Of a stretch of DNA of 64,000 nucleotides, positions 1-10,770 are shown piece by piece. Position 1 is the stretch's first letter, and each line of letters starts with the position of its first letter. The position numbers and the translations under genes are program-made. The notes beneath the pieces were generated by a model. It saw nothing but the letters and a program-made list of their open reading frames with translations, searched no databases and was not told the origin of the DNA. Origin of the DNA: Melieria omissa (lineage: Eukaryota > Arthropoda > Insecta > Diptera > Ulidiidae); assembly GCA_963971225.1 (NCBI GenBank), contig OZ020268.1:109274830-109338829 (forward strand), given 5' to 3'.

Positions 1-333
1 TGTTGCTCTTCTTCGGACCAAAAGAATGCTGAATGATCAGTTTTTCTACAAACTAGTTAGAGCTTAAAACCAGAATTTGCTAGGACGTACTAGGTCCCGA
101 AACCAGCATTACGTCTAAATTTTATCAACATGGGTGCTCCGCCTGACAAAGCAGCAGGACAATGGTGTCGTTGAGTCCTTTCAAGTGGTTGTTGTGCACC
201 TAATTAACACTGCCGGTAAGCTTACTGACCGGTAAGCTTGGATTGCTGTTATATAGGGTTTGGTAAAATTTTGGCATTTTTTATTACCTCAGGTTTAATA
301 AAATACATCTAATAAAATAAATCTAATAAAATA
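1..333. other. Unassigned sequence at window start
   Basis: I recognise no gene here. The word CCGGTAAGCTT occurs twice close together near 212-238. From about 295 the sequence turns into AAAAT/TAATAAAAT-type simple sequence. The transposon that follows was inserted into this simple sequence. Confidence 0.5.
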
Positions 334-1180
334 TAGGGTTTTTCATTTCGAACCGAAAACTTTGGCAGCCGTAAGTTCGACAACCGCAGCTGTCATCTGT
401 CGTTGCATTGTGTTAATATTGTAGTTTAGTGTTTGCCATTTATGAAAATGGACCGATTTAGCATCGCTCAACGTGTAAACATATTGAAAATTCACTACAA
501 AAATGGTGAAAATTTGAGCCCCACTTTTCGCGCTTTTCGCACTTTTCGGGCGAAATTCGAACGAACTGGTTCTGTACAAGATGTACAGAGGCCAATAGAG
601 TAATCGCCCTGCTCGTTCGGTCGAAAATATTGCTATTGACCGTTACAGTCAATTCTGAACGTTATTGCCGTATGATAACCGAGTATTTATGGCCATCGAA
701 GATATGGATGTGGAGAAGATGTGGTTTCAACAGGACGGCGCTACATGCCGTGTTGTGACCGAACATTGACAGAATTGCGAACCAGGTTCGCTGAACGCAT
801 AATTTCGCGTTTTGGTGATGCCAATTGGCCGTCAAGATCGTGCGATCTGAACCCTTTGGACTTTTCTTCTTTGGACTTCTTTGGGGCTTCGCGAAAGACC
901 AAGTCTATGCAGACAATCCCGCAGACTCTGGAGCATTTGAGGGACAACATACGTGCAGTTCTTGGCGCCTTACAGCCTGCTATATGTAAAAAAAGTCATC
1001 GAAAATTACCTAAAAAGAATCGAGGTGTGCCCGGCTGCTCGTGGCGGTCATTTGAATGATGTCATATTCCATTACTAATGGCACAAACCAAATAATATTT
1101 TAATAATAAAGTTTCATCAAAATTCAAATTTTAATTGATTTTTTTCTTTATTTACTTTTTCGGCTCATGATGAAAACCCC
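334..1180 (+). mobile_element. Decayed Tc1/mariner-superfamily element
   Basis: The left end reads TAGGGTTTTTCATTTCGAACC. The reverse complement of the right end, near 1161-1182, reads TAGGGGTTTTCATCATGAGCC, so the two are imperfect inverted repeats. Both ends meet a TA in AAAAT simple sequence (332-333 and 1181-1182), which fits TA target duplication. The element is about 850 bp, too short for a full copy. The transposase remnant inside lacks its middle. It is therefore an internally deleted, non-autonomous relic. I do not assign it to a named family. Confidence 0.75.
443..1058 (+). pseudogene. Tc1/mariner-type transposase remnant
   Basis: The start encodes an N-terminal helix-turn-helix region (MKMDRFSIAQRVNILKIHY, then a GENLSPTFRAFRTF-like stretch). 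It breaks at an in-frame stop near 600. Sequence from about 660 resumes in the C-terminal catalytic half: IEDMDVE, then a WFQQDGATCH-type second-aspartate motif near 720-750, then NWPSRSCDLNPLDF near 820-860. Several frameshifts and stops separate these pieces, and the segment with the first catalytic aspartate is missing. The motif order is that of IS630-Tc1-mariner transposases. It cannot encode an active enzyme. The open frame at 721-1059 preserves parts of this C-terminal half. Confidence 0.75.
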
Positions 1181-1182
1181 TA

Positions 1183-1895
1183 TAAAATAAAATAAAATAT
1201 GATAAAATAAAATAAAATAAAATAAAATAAAATAAAATAAAATAAAATAAAATAAAATAAAATAAAATAAAATAAAGTACAATAAAATAAAATAAAAGAA
1301 AATAAAATAAAATAAAATAAAATAAAATAAAAAAAAAATAAAATAAAATAAAATCAAATCAAATCAAATCAAATCAAATCAAATCAAATCAAATCAAATC
1401 AAATCAAATCAAATCAAATCAAATCAAATCAAATCAAATCAAATCAAATCAAATCAAATCAAATCAAATCAAATCAAATCAAATCAAATCAAATCAAATC
1501 AAATAAAATAAAATAAAATAAAATAAAATAAAATAAAATAAAATAAAATAAAATAAAATAAAATAAAATAAAATAAAATAAAATAAAATAAAATAAAATA
1601 AAATAAAATAAAATAAAATAAAATAAAATAAAATAAAATAAAATAAAATAAAATAAAATAAAATGAAATGAAATGAAATGAAATGAAATGAAATGAAATG
1701 AAATAAAATAAAATAAAATAAAATAAAATAAAATAAAATAAAATAAAATAAAATAAAATAAAATAAAATAAAATAAAATAAAATAAAATAAAATTAAATA
1801 AAATAAAATGAAATGAAATGAAATGAAATGAAATAAAATAAAATAAAATAAAATAAAATGAAATGAAATGAAAAGAAATGAAATTAAATAAAATA
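1183..1895. repeat. AAAAT-type pentanucleotide array with variant blocks
   Basis: About 710 bp of uninterrupted period-5 repeat. Its variants are arranged in homogeneous blocks. AAATA units dominate. Positions 1351-1500 are thirty AAATC units, 1661-1700 are eight AAATG units, and smaller AAATG blocks lie near 1806-1830 and 1856-1880. The array starts directly at the right end of the preceding transposon. The blocks suggest that point variants spread by slippage or local expansion. Open frames within it are artefacts of the repeat. Confidence 0.95.
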
Positions 1896-4553
1896 ATAAT
1901 TTAAAAAAAAATTCAATTTTGACTACTACTCCAATTACGACTACTATAGTTTTTCATGACAACTACAACGTCATGATGTACCATTTCGCATTTCCGTTCA
2001 TCCGATCTGTTTTGCTGGTGATCGTTAAAGCATGCAGCAAACGGCCGATGCAACATGCCAGCAATACCCCATTCCGGTGTCCCTCCTCACACCCTACGGG
2101 TGCGGTGAACTCCATTGCTCCGCTTTCCCTGGAGTGCACTACTCAAAATTTCTTATTTGCGCCAAATTGTGCCTAAGTGGATGTTTTGCATGCGGCCCCA
2201 TTACTGTCGTAGCTACTTCTATGCTTCTTTTTTATGACGAGGACGGCGTGGGTGGGCCGTGAGCGAGGGCGGCGTTGGCTTTAAGATTTCGTTGTTATTT
2301 TTACATCCGCTTCCTCTGTGCGCTGTACGCTGCAACGCTGCGTGCCGAACGCAATATCGATTAAATAGAATGAAACGTTTGAATTTTGCGTTTTTCGCCT
2401 CTTGTCGGTCGGTTGTGTGGTTGTTTGGCTGTTTTCGTGTTTCGTTGAGGCTTTTAGTTTGCCGCTTTCCAAGTCGATGTAGGTTTTTGTGTTCTTTGCA
2501 ATTTTTTTTTTCGGGTGAGTGCGGGCAAGAAGCAGAAATGTGGCACACCACTTGCGCGATGCGGTGCCACCCTCAGCCACCCAGCTCGGTTGGTCACGTA
2601 CGAGATTTGCTCGTTTATTACATTTCCCTTCGGGTTTATTGCTTCTTGTCGGGCTGCAGTCACTTCAGTGCCCCACGCCGTGCCGCGCCGCACTGCACTG
2701 AAGCCGGCCGCGGCGAATGCGCTGCAAAGCCAAATAAACCGCCAGCAAGCCAACAATCGCCGTTGGGCGGAACACTCCCGGACATGTGCGAGTAGTTGCG
2801 CTCGCATTCTTCACGCTTCTCTGCCGCTGTCAGAAATTCGTCCATTTGGAAATTCAATTTTTTCCGGCGCTCGAATGTATGTTAAAACTGTCTGCTTGTC
2901 TTTAAAAATTTATTTACACTTTTTAACTTTGGCGGCTGCGGCGTGTTGAAGGCGTCATTGGCACTGCGATCGATTGTTTGGCCGAGGGGCGAAAGTGGGT
3001 GGAGAGTGGGTAGGGCACGTGCCAACGTCGAAACCGTTAATAATCAGTGCTGCTCACGCATTGCCAAAGCGATGAATTGCGAATGTAATTCTACACTCAA
3101 CTACAAAATCACCTAAAATATTACACAAATATAAAATTACAAAACATAACATTCAAGAAATGAATCTTGCACTGCAATGTGCCTGAAATGTAAATAAACT
3201 TTTTTAGTGCCGTTTGCAGTATTTCATTACTTGGCAAGATATTTAAATTACTTCCGCACAGCCTCGACATGACGAGCCCGACCCAAGTGCACTTTGACCT
3301 CAAGCTCTGCGCTCGTGCCTCGACGATATGACAAAGTGACACGCACCCACTGGGCGCTCGCGCTCAACGCACCCGGCCGCACTGTGACAATTTGCACAAT
3401 AATTTATTTTGCCATAATCTCAGCAATGATGACAAATTTTTTCTACCATGAAATATTTAGGAAAAATACATTCCGGTATATTAAGCAGCCATGGCTTGCA
3501 AATGTGGTCACATACAGATGCAGAACAGTCACAGCCGCAGTCGCACTGGCACTCGCCAGTGAACGATGGCCGGCAAACGGCGCTGCCACAGGACAATGGA
3601 CTGGACAATGGAAAGCATCTCAAGCGGAAAAAGTTCAAAATTAAACTTAAACGTTACAGGATATGGCCCCCAGTAACAACAACAACAACAACAACCGCAA
3701 CGACTATAATAACAACAACAGAAATAATAATAATAGCCCGAACAAAAGCAACAACAAGGACAACAGCGGCACATCCGAACGGCGACACAGAGGAATGTTG
3801 GACTTTTGGGTAGCAAAAGGTAAAAGGAAGCAACGGCACGAGCAGCAGGAAGCGCCACAACAATGTTTCGCAAAAACAACAACAGTGACAACGACAATGC
3901 TTGGGTCCGTGCGACAATTTCGGCATTTTGCCGCCGCACAATTTCGACTTAATGCTTGAAGATATAATAACTTCCGGAGATCTCGTCTTGCAGCGCCTTG
4001 ACGGTCAGTGCAAAGTCAGCGTTACACTAGCAACAATAGCAATAACAACAATAGCAACAACAACAATTCAACTGACTGCATGGTTGACGACGACACTGGC
4101 GAATTTATGCCGCCGTTGAAATGGTTGCTTCTGAATTTGGTATGAAAACTCGTTCGACTAATGTTTGATATGAAATTTTTGCATTTTATATATTTTTGTT
4201 CTTTTTAAAAAATTTTGCAAATATCAACAAAGAAAATGGAATATGATAAAATATGATTTTTTTTCTGTGTCAAATCACTGAATTATATTCGATTCACAAC
4301 AATTGAAATCCGCCTCTTCGGTAGCAGCTCAAATGGTTCGTGATTCAAATCAGAAAAGAAATCAGCGACCGTTGAGTGCGCTTTTCCTCCGCTTCATGCA
4401 TTTTCCAATTGCATTTAACTGCACAAAAACAAAAACAACAACAACAATTGCGTAGCTGCGTTGCATTGACGTCAGGTGGCGCTGTTAAAGACCGCAAAGA
4501 ATTTTGCATTGTCTGCCAAGTACACGTTGCCTGCATGTTTGTTTAGGGGCGCG

Positions 4554-4587
4554 CGTGTACGTGTGTGTGTGTGTTTGTGTGTGTGTG
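4554..4587. repeat. (GT)n microsatellite
   Basis: An almost pure GT dinucleotide run, broken by a TTT near its middle. Confidence 0.9.
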
Positions 4588-4857
4588 AAGAGCGTAAAAG
4601 GGCCGGGAATGTCCTTGTATACTTATTTGCCTGCAACACACACGAATTCCAACAAGTCACCCCTTTAGCCGCATAGCCAGCACAGCATCCGCTGCATCCT
4701 TTGGCAGCCAAATCGAATCCCCATGCGCTCGCCGCATGTGTGTTTGATGTGTGTGTGTTTGTATTTATGTTGCTGTCTCAGCCTGTTAATTTCTGCGCCT
4801 CAGCACTGCACTTCATTTTCCTGATTTGTCTAGATGGGTTTTCGAATGCGCTGTGAA

Positions 4858-4885
4858 TGTGTGTGTGTGTGTGTGTGTGTGTGTG
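4858..4885. repeat. (TG)n microsatellite
   Basis: Fourteen consecutive TG units. The run is flanked by further TG-rich sequence. Confidence 0.9.
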
Positions 4886-5976
4886 AGTGTGTTTGTTCGT
4901 TCGCTGCACTGGAATTCAAAGGATTTACAAATATACACACAACACACAAACACATATCTGCAAGCTTCGCCTTCTCCTTCTTGTGCTCGCCGCTGTTGTT
5001 GTTCTTGCTCTTGTTGTAGTCGCGTTTAAGAAGTGCCCGAGTGCTGGCAGAATATTTTGCCTCAGCTGCTCTTCTTCATCTTCCTCATAGTTGCCGTTGT
5101 CGTTGCGGTGTCACGCTTCTTAAGCACACGCAACCCCTTCTGTTATAAATTGTTGTTGTTGTTGTTGCTTGCGCTGTCATCAGTTGGCTGAACCAATAAA
5201 AATTGTTGAGCCACACCGAAAAGGATTCGTCAGCGATTTCACGCTGCTTCCGATTTGTCTATAGTACAGCGCCGATTTTGTCGCTGCAGCTTTTTATTGC
5301 TTTTCTAACTATTTCGGTTTTTTCTTCTTCTAGTTAACATTTTGTCTTGTTTTTACAATTTTACGAGGTGTTTGTGTGCGTTTCCGTTCTGGTTCCTGTG
5401 CTGTCATTTTACAGCACCCAAGAGTCTTGTTGCGCGTCTGCATTGTTTTTAACCTGTGCTCGCTTTTACCCTTTAATCCCTCCTCACCCTTTGCCGCGTG
5501 TTTGCATTTTTCTGCACTGTTTCGCTGACATTGCAAACATTTCCCGTGCCGTTGGTTTTGCAAAATTGTCGATATTTTTTATTTTTAAGTGGGCGACCTA
5601 CTGGGAGTGCGGCAGCGAGTTGACAAGCGCTGTGTATGCAAAAATCACAGAATGTTGGAGCGTTGCTTGTTGTGTCGGCTCATTCCCAACACCCACATTC
5701 GCTTTTCTCTTTTTTCACGCTGCAGTGTGATTTTTATGTCAATCTTATAGTCGTCCGTGATTGCTGCTGCGCGCAAGGACACTCGTTCACATACCAAGTC
5801 TTGGGGACTTGAAAAGCGCCTCGACACAGCAAATATTGTCCCTGGTTAGAATTACACACACATTTGTAAGTACTAATACATGTGCACATATACCAGGTAT
5901 ATCAGTATGAAGTGAGCATTTTTTTGCGAAAATAAAACACTAATTTTTAATGGGAAAGTAAAACACATTTTACTTA

Positions 5977-7240
5977 CAGTCTGTCCAGTAGAAGCGTGAT
6001 CGTCGTAACTTGGAAACTATTTGTCCGATTCGTTTCAAACAAACTGCATTTTATAAGTTTATATTTATTGTACGCAATATTTTTAATTACAGGTATAGTC
6101 GCCGCCATTAGCTATAATGGCCCTACACCTCCGACCCATACTTTGCGTTAAGTTCTGAGCAAGTTGCCGAGGCAATCGACTTCAAATCTGCCGAATTTGT
6201 CTCGATAACGGTTTTGCTGTCCATATAGTATTTCCTCTGAGTTTCTGCTTTACAATTGCCCACACATTTTCTATCGGGTTGGCATCAAGCGACTGTGAGG
6301 GCCAATCTAACACCTCTACCCCATTTTGCTGTTTCCACTCAGCACACACTCGGCTGCGATGTTTGTGGTCGTTGTCTTCTTGTATAATCCAAGTCCTCTT
6401 CTCCCGAACATCTTTGCAGCTGATGGTAATAAAGCTTTTTCATAGATTTTGTTCATCAAAATCACGTTCAAGTTGATGGTAATAACGAAAAGTCGCCCAA
6501 ATGCTTTTTCTGAGAAACAGCCCCAAACATGGACCTTTACTGGGTCTTTAACAGTTCGTTGGAACAATCGGTTGATGGCGGCACACCGAGATCGATTTAT
6601 GCTACTATATGGCCAAAATTAGGATTCATCCGTAAATATTACATTATTCTAATTCCGATCTGAATTGGCATAAGCCCAGGCAACCCGTTTTTGAACGTGT
6701 GATGATGAGAGCAACAGTTTTTTCAAAGAGCTCCGGTATTTAACGTCGTTAGTTCTTAAACGTCCTCGAATCGTCTCTTTCGATACCTGGACACAACTTT
6801 TCTTTAAATCTGTTTTAGCTTTACGCCACGATAAGCCCGGCTTCGTCGCAAAGGAATCAATGATTATCTTGTCCTGTTTTGGGGAGGTCTTTTTTCAAGG
6901 CCCCGCCCAGCCAAATCGTCGACATTTTTTGCTTCCATACCAATTCCAATTCTTCCACCTCGTTACGAATGACTTCGACTTCTTCATATCTTTTTTTGCA
7001 GCTAAACGTGACATTTACGGCCCTCTAGGGTGTAGACAAAGGAATACTGCTTCAAGTCGCTTCTCTCACGCGGAACTCATTTCGTTAAAACACCCTGTAC
7101 TTTGTAATTGTTTCACGAGACTGACAATTTTTGCAGTGCATATTACAAAAATTATGAGGCTACTTAGGTGCATTCAAATTTTTGTGATAACGGTACTCTA
7201 AGTTAAAATTTGGTCGATCACGCTTCTACTGGACAGACTG
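5977..7240 (-). mobile_element. Tc1-like element with 26-bp perfect inverted repeats
   Basis: The termini begin CAGTCTGTCCAGTAGAAGCG, and the first 26 bp are identical at the two ends. TA duplications lie at 5975-5976 and 7241-7242. The length of 1,264 bp is in the range of full Tc1-type elements. It was inserted into the 3' region of the mauritiana-type mariner: the host element's sequence resumes after the right TA and runs into that mariner's coding end. The transposase inside is broken, so this copy cannot mobilise itself. Its intact ends could still be recognised in trans by a related enzyme. Confidence 0.9.
6150..6860 (-). pseudogene. Tc1-type (DD34E) transposase remnant
   Basis: Read on the minus strand, the first catalytic aspartate lies in VIFTDES near 6618-6640 and is followed at once by a stop codon. 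VKVHVWGCFSEKAFGRLF follows near 6500-6540. The second aspartate is in EDNDHKHRS near 6345-6375, after frameshifts. The glutamate is in GVEVLDWPSQSLDANPIENV near 6260-6325, followed by a KQKLRGN segment. This order and spacing are those of Tc1-type DD34E transposases. Stops and frameshifts make it non-functional. The N-terminal helix-turn-helix is not readable. Confidence 0.85.
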
Positions 7241-7254
7241 TACTTTTATTTTAT

Positions 7255-7690
7255 TCAAAGTATTGGCCATTACTAGCCACACATTTTTTCCATCTTTCAG
7301 GCAATTTGTGGACACCGCGCCAATAGAATTGTTTGTCTTTTGAAGCAATCAGACACCCAATTTTCGACTTCCTCGTAGGAATCGAAGTGCTGCTCAGTCA
7401 ATGCGTGTCCCATCGATGAAAACAAATGGTAATCGGAAGGAGCCAAGTCTGGTGAATACGGCGGGTGGGGTAACAGCTCCCAGCCAAGTGCTTTGATTGT
7501 ATCCTGAACCGGTCTTGCTTTGTGTGCAGGTGCATTGTCATTGATCAAAATTACCTTGCCGTGTCTTCTGGCCCATTCTTGTCGTTTTTCAATGATCATT
7601 GGTTCAAATTGATCATTGCGACATTTAGTTTGCTTTTGACAGCCGTTAATATCAGACTGCCGCGTTGACTGAGAAGAAAATGGAAAAAAG
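7255..7690 (-). pseudogene. Mauritiana-subfamily mariner transposase, C-terminal half
   Basis: Minus-strand reading gives ARRHGKVILINDNAPAHKA (second catalytic aspartate region), then LLPHPPYSPDLAPSDYHLF (third aspartate), then SMGHALTEQHFDSYEEVENW. A 1-nt frameshift near 7345 moves the reading into ASKDKQFYWRGVHKLPERW and the terminal CVASNGQYFE. The wording closely follows Mos1-type transposases. The N-terminal DNA-binding region and first catalytic aspartate are absent, and sequence homology stops near 7690, where a second mariner fragment begins on the other strand. Not functional. Confidence 0.85.
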
Positions 7691-7729
7691 TGAATTTCGT
7701 GTGCACGGGTGCACACATGTGCAGTTTCC

Positions 7730-7992
7730 ATGGCAAAAATCCATGAATTGGGCTACGAATTGCTCCCTCATCCCGCCTATTCACCCGATTTAGCCCCAAG
7801 TGAGTATTTCTTGTTCCCAAACTTGAAGAAATGGCTCGGCGGAAAGAGATTTGCCTCCAATGACGAAGTCATCTCGCAAACAAATGCCTATTTTGAAGAC
7901 CTCGACAAATCATATTTTTCGGAAGGGATAAAAAACTGGAGAAACGTTGGGCTAAGTGTATAGATCTCAAAGGAGACTATGTTGAAAAATAA
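7730..7992 (+). pseudogene. Irritans/vertumnana-type mariner transposase C-terminal fragment
   Basis: The plus strand reads MAKIHELGYELLPHPAYSPD, LAPSEYFLFPNLKKWLGGKR, then SNDEVISQTNAYFEDLDKSY. After a 1-nt deletion near 7935 it continues as KLEKRWAKCIDLKGDYVEK and a stop at 7990-7992. The third catalytic residue is Glu (SEYFLF) where mariners normally have Asp (SDYFLF). Everything upstream of the equivalent of residue 260 is missing. The fragment abuts the mauritiana-type relic head to head. It may be a nested insertion that was later deleted, or a rearrangement junction. Confidence 0.8.
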
Positions 7993-9293
7993 AATAACTT
8001 TTTATCTAAAAAGAAATTGTGTTGAATTTAGGTTGGCACGTTGAGCTTTACATTTATCATATTGTCTTTTTCTAACATATACAAATAGTTAAAAGAAAAT
8101 AATCTTAAAAGCGTTTTTCTCAAAGTTTCAGTTTAAATTTAGCAGATTTCGAAGCATCGTACGCTCTTATTCATTCTGTCAAAAATGAGCTGTAAGAAGA
8201 CGAAGAAAATATTAATTTGTATTTGTATTTTGATATGTAAAAAAAGACCCGAGAGCTGAAGTACTGCCAAGTGAAAGCAACAATGATAATTCTTGCAGTA
8301 AAAATTTATAAAACGCACTGCTCTATTTTTTTAAATGAAAAATTCATTACAGTAATCAAAATGCCAAAGAGCCTTAACGAATTTATTTTGGTAGGCTGGG
8401 ATTGATTTTGGACCAATTTTGGTTGAGGAAAAAAATTCTTAGTGGCAACACTGGTCATAGCAACAAAACAAAAAAAAATTAAGACTCGTTCACAACAAAT
8501 ATTCCCTATCGAGACATTTGTATCTTGAGGCTCACTTCATACTGATAAACCTGGTATAAATATATATATCCCGATCAGGGAATCTATACTGAATATAATG
8601 AAGTATTTTGAAGTGGCTTTTTTCTAAACAACTTTGTACAGTAATTCGTTGCTTTTTCAAAGAATGCAACTTCGCTGTTCAACTCGTATTGATAACAACA
8701 AAAACAAATGTGTTATCATCACAAACATAGGTTATCTACTATCAACATGTCGACAAAGTCAACATCGCAACTCTTTGCTTCTCTCCGCGCGCATTCCACA
8801 ATAAACCACATTCACCTGGCAGAGGCTACGAGGCGCCACAAATGTCCAAATAAAATTCATAATTCGCCTGTTGCTCAACTGCGCTGAATTATTCATAATT
8901 GACATAAAACAACAAAAACAACAACAACAACATAAACATGCAGTAAAACAATTACTGCGACTACCTCAACGACACCTCGCCAGTCGCGTCGTACAAAGAA
9001 TAAATAAATAATAAAAGCAACTACCAAGTCACAACAAAAACAACAACAACAATACGGTAACAACAATGACAACAGCAACAAGTTGTATGAGTACAAAAAA
9101 ATTTTAATGGAAATAAAGAAATAATTATTCATTATTTTAGCATAAGAAACACAACGTTCTGTCGGCAGCAATGTGGCGCAGCGCAGCAGCGAAAAGACTG
9201 CGAAGCGCAGCCGCCGCGCCATTTCGTTCTGCCTTCTCTGGTTTAGTGGGTCAAGAAATCAAGTTTATTAAAATTAAAATTAAGACAGCGATG

Positions 9294-10236
9294 CGCATAA
9301 TAATTAATCCGGCGCACGCTGAATGACGACTGGAGCGGCTGGCTGCAGCGACGCCGCCGGCACAAAGGGTTGGCAGCGTCGGCGGCGGCGTCAGCGCCAG
9401 CGCCAGCAGGAAAGGAGCAGCGGCCAAGGTGTTGGCTGCGCATAATCAGTCGAGTAAAAATATGCTAACCAGACGGCGAGCGAATAAATACGCTGACCAA
9501 CAAAAACAACGAACGCCGACCACTGTGAAATTGTGAAAATGGAAAAAGGCCGCGCAGCAGTTCAACGTTCGCCGAATGAAAGCAAAATCAAAATTAACAT
9601 AAAAATTAGAATTGGTAATTATGGCGCTGGGCGCATGCGTGCGCATAGCTGAGGCGGCACATGGAGGGTGGTGCTGGCGGCCGCCACTTTCGGGCGTCGC
9701 GAGTCGCGCATGCGCCGAGCTTAATTAAAATGCAAGCGACGGGCAGAACGTCAGAAAGGATCTGCGAGCAGTCAACATTTGAGGCGGCAGTGCGCCCCTT
9801 TCGTTGGTCCGTTCGTCAGCGCGCGTACGCATAATTTCTGGAATCGACTTTTTGAATTTGAATTAATTTTTTGCTGCTTTTGCCACAATTGTTGCTGTCG
9901 CTGCTGCTGCTATTATTAATGTTGTTGTTGTTGTTGCTGTTAGTTGGGCAACCAGCAGCCAGCAGCGCGTCCTGTTGAATTATTCAAATGCGCGCTGCGC
10001 TGCGCAGTGCTGCGCCGCGATTTGTTGCCACCGAATTGAGTAATGAAATGCAGCAGCAATCGCCACAGCGACAACCGCGACGGTGACGCGCAGTCTTGAA
10101 AAGGCAAACAAGCAGTCGACGCGCATGCGCACTCGCAGCCAACCAGCCAACTCAGCTAGTCACCGCGGCATCCAAAGTGTCATCACCGACATTCGACTGG
10201 CTTTCTTGCATTTTCCACATTGATTATGCGCATAAT
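9294..10236. promoter_or_regulatory. Cluster of CGCATAAT words
   Basis: Exact CGCATAAT occurs at 9294-9301, 9439-9446, 9829-9836 and 10229-10236. The last is half of a perfect 14-bp palindrome, ATTATGCGCATAAT, at 10223-10236. A fifth copy lies far away at 24142-24149. Recurrence in under 1 kb of GC-rich DNA suggests a binding-site cluster, but I do not assign a factor. Confidence 0.3.
9631..10131. promoter_or_regulatory. GCGCATGCG palindromes (NRF-1/Ewg-like)
   Basis: GCGCATGCG occurs at 9631-9639, as CGCGCATGCGCC at 9705-9716 and as CGCGCATGCGCA at 10120-10131. The last matches the published NRF-1/Erect-wing type consensus YGCGCAYGCGCR. Such sites often lie near promoters. No transcript start could be identified here, so the regulatory role is inference. 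Confidence 0.3.
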
Positions 10237-10739
10237 TTTTGACTTTTATGCAGAGTTTAGATGCTTTTTTCCTCGCTTTTCACTTTTTTTCCTGCTCGTT
10301 GTCGCCGTTGTTGGTGTGTTGTGGTTTTGTTTTTGAATCGGAATTGTTAGGTTGTGAGGTTGGGAAGGCGCGAGGGGAGGACGCCTTAGTGGTGACTGAT
10401 GATATCATTATGAGCGGCATAAATGTTTTTCAAATGAAATGACCTTGACTACGACGACAACAACAAAGACATTGACAGCGATAGGCGTAATTATGTCGGG
10501 AATGTTAATAAGGGATTAACAAATGTTCCCGATTGTCGCCTGTCGCGGCGAGCGGTAAATGAAAAGTGAAAAGCGAATAAATTTTGCTTCGTATTAAAAA
10601 TGTTAAAATTCAAATTTATGCGGCTGCAACGAAGTGTGTTGACTTTTGAGTGTTGCACGACACGCTTTGACAGTGCTTTGCGCGTTCTCACCTTGTCCTT
10701 TGCTGTATGCTATTGTTGTTGTTGTTGAAAACTTGCGCA

Positions 10740-10770
10740 ACTGGGTAACCGAGTGGTTAGTGCAGACTTA
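10740..10770 (+). other. tRNA-like A-box fragment
   Basis: The stretch GTAACCGAGTGGTTAGTGCA resembles the D-arm/A-box region of type II (Ser/Leu) tRNAs. No convincing B box, acceptor stem or anticodon arm follows. It may be the decayed head of a SINE or a chance match. It is not a functional tRNA. Confidence 0.2.

Larger units (their letters stand above)
1896..5890. other. Gene-free region with triplet and GT repeats
   Basis: I see no coding exon, RNA gene or transposon boundary here. The stretch 2200-2860 is moderately GC-rich and open in several frames on both strands, without a recognisable domain. AAC/CAA-rich sequence lies at 3670-4080, dinucleotide repeats at 4554-4587 and 4858-4885, and a short (GTT)n at about 5148-5168. 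Conserved regulatory DNA is possible but cannot be shown from one sequence. Confidence 0.5.
5893..8554 (-). mobile_element. Mauritiana-type mariner relic with nested insertions
   Basis: The left end starts CCAGGTATATCAGTATGAAG. The reverse complement of the right end, ending at 8554, starts CCAGGTTTATCAGTATGAAG. The inverted repeats agree at 24 of 25 positions, and TA lies immediately outside each (5891-5892 and 8555-8556). The inner protein remnant, on the minus strand, is mauritiana-like (Mos1-type C-terminus). The element spans 2.66 kb, against about 1.3 kb for the family. A Tc1-like element (5977-7240) interrupts its 3' untranslated part, and a fragment of a different mariner (from about 7700) replaces its N-terminal half. 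The 8000-8525 stretch shows no readable transposase. Confidence 0.8.

Noticed and set aside
1148..1357. Phe/Tyr/Ile/Leu-rich open frame
   Set aside because: It is only the AAAAT array read on the minus strand.
1351..1500. CRISPR-like regular repeat
   Set aside because: It is a pure 5-bp microsatellite without spacers.
2259..2795. 178-codon open frame on the plus strand
   Set aside because: No domain or start context, and several overlapping frames on both strands are open too. Base composition explains it.
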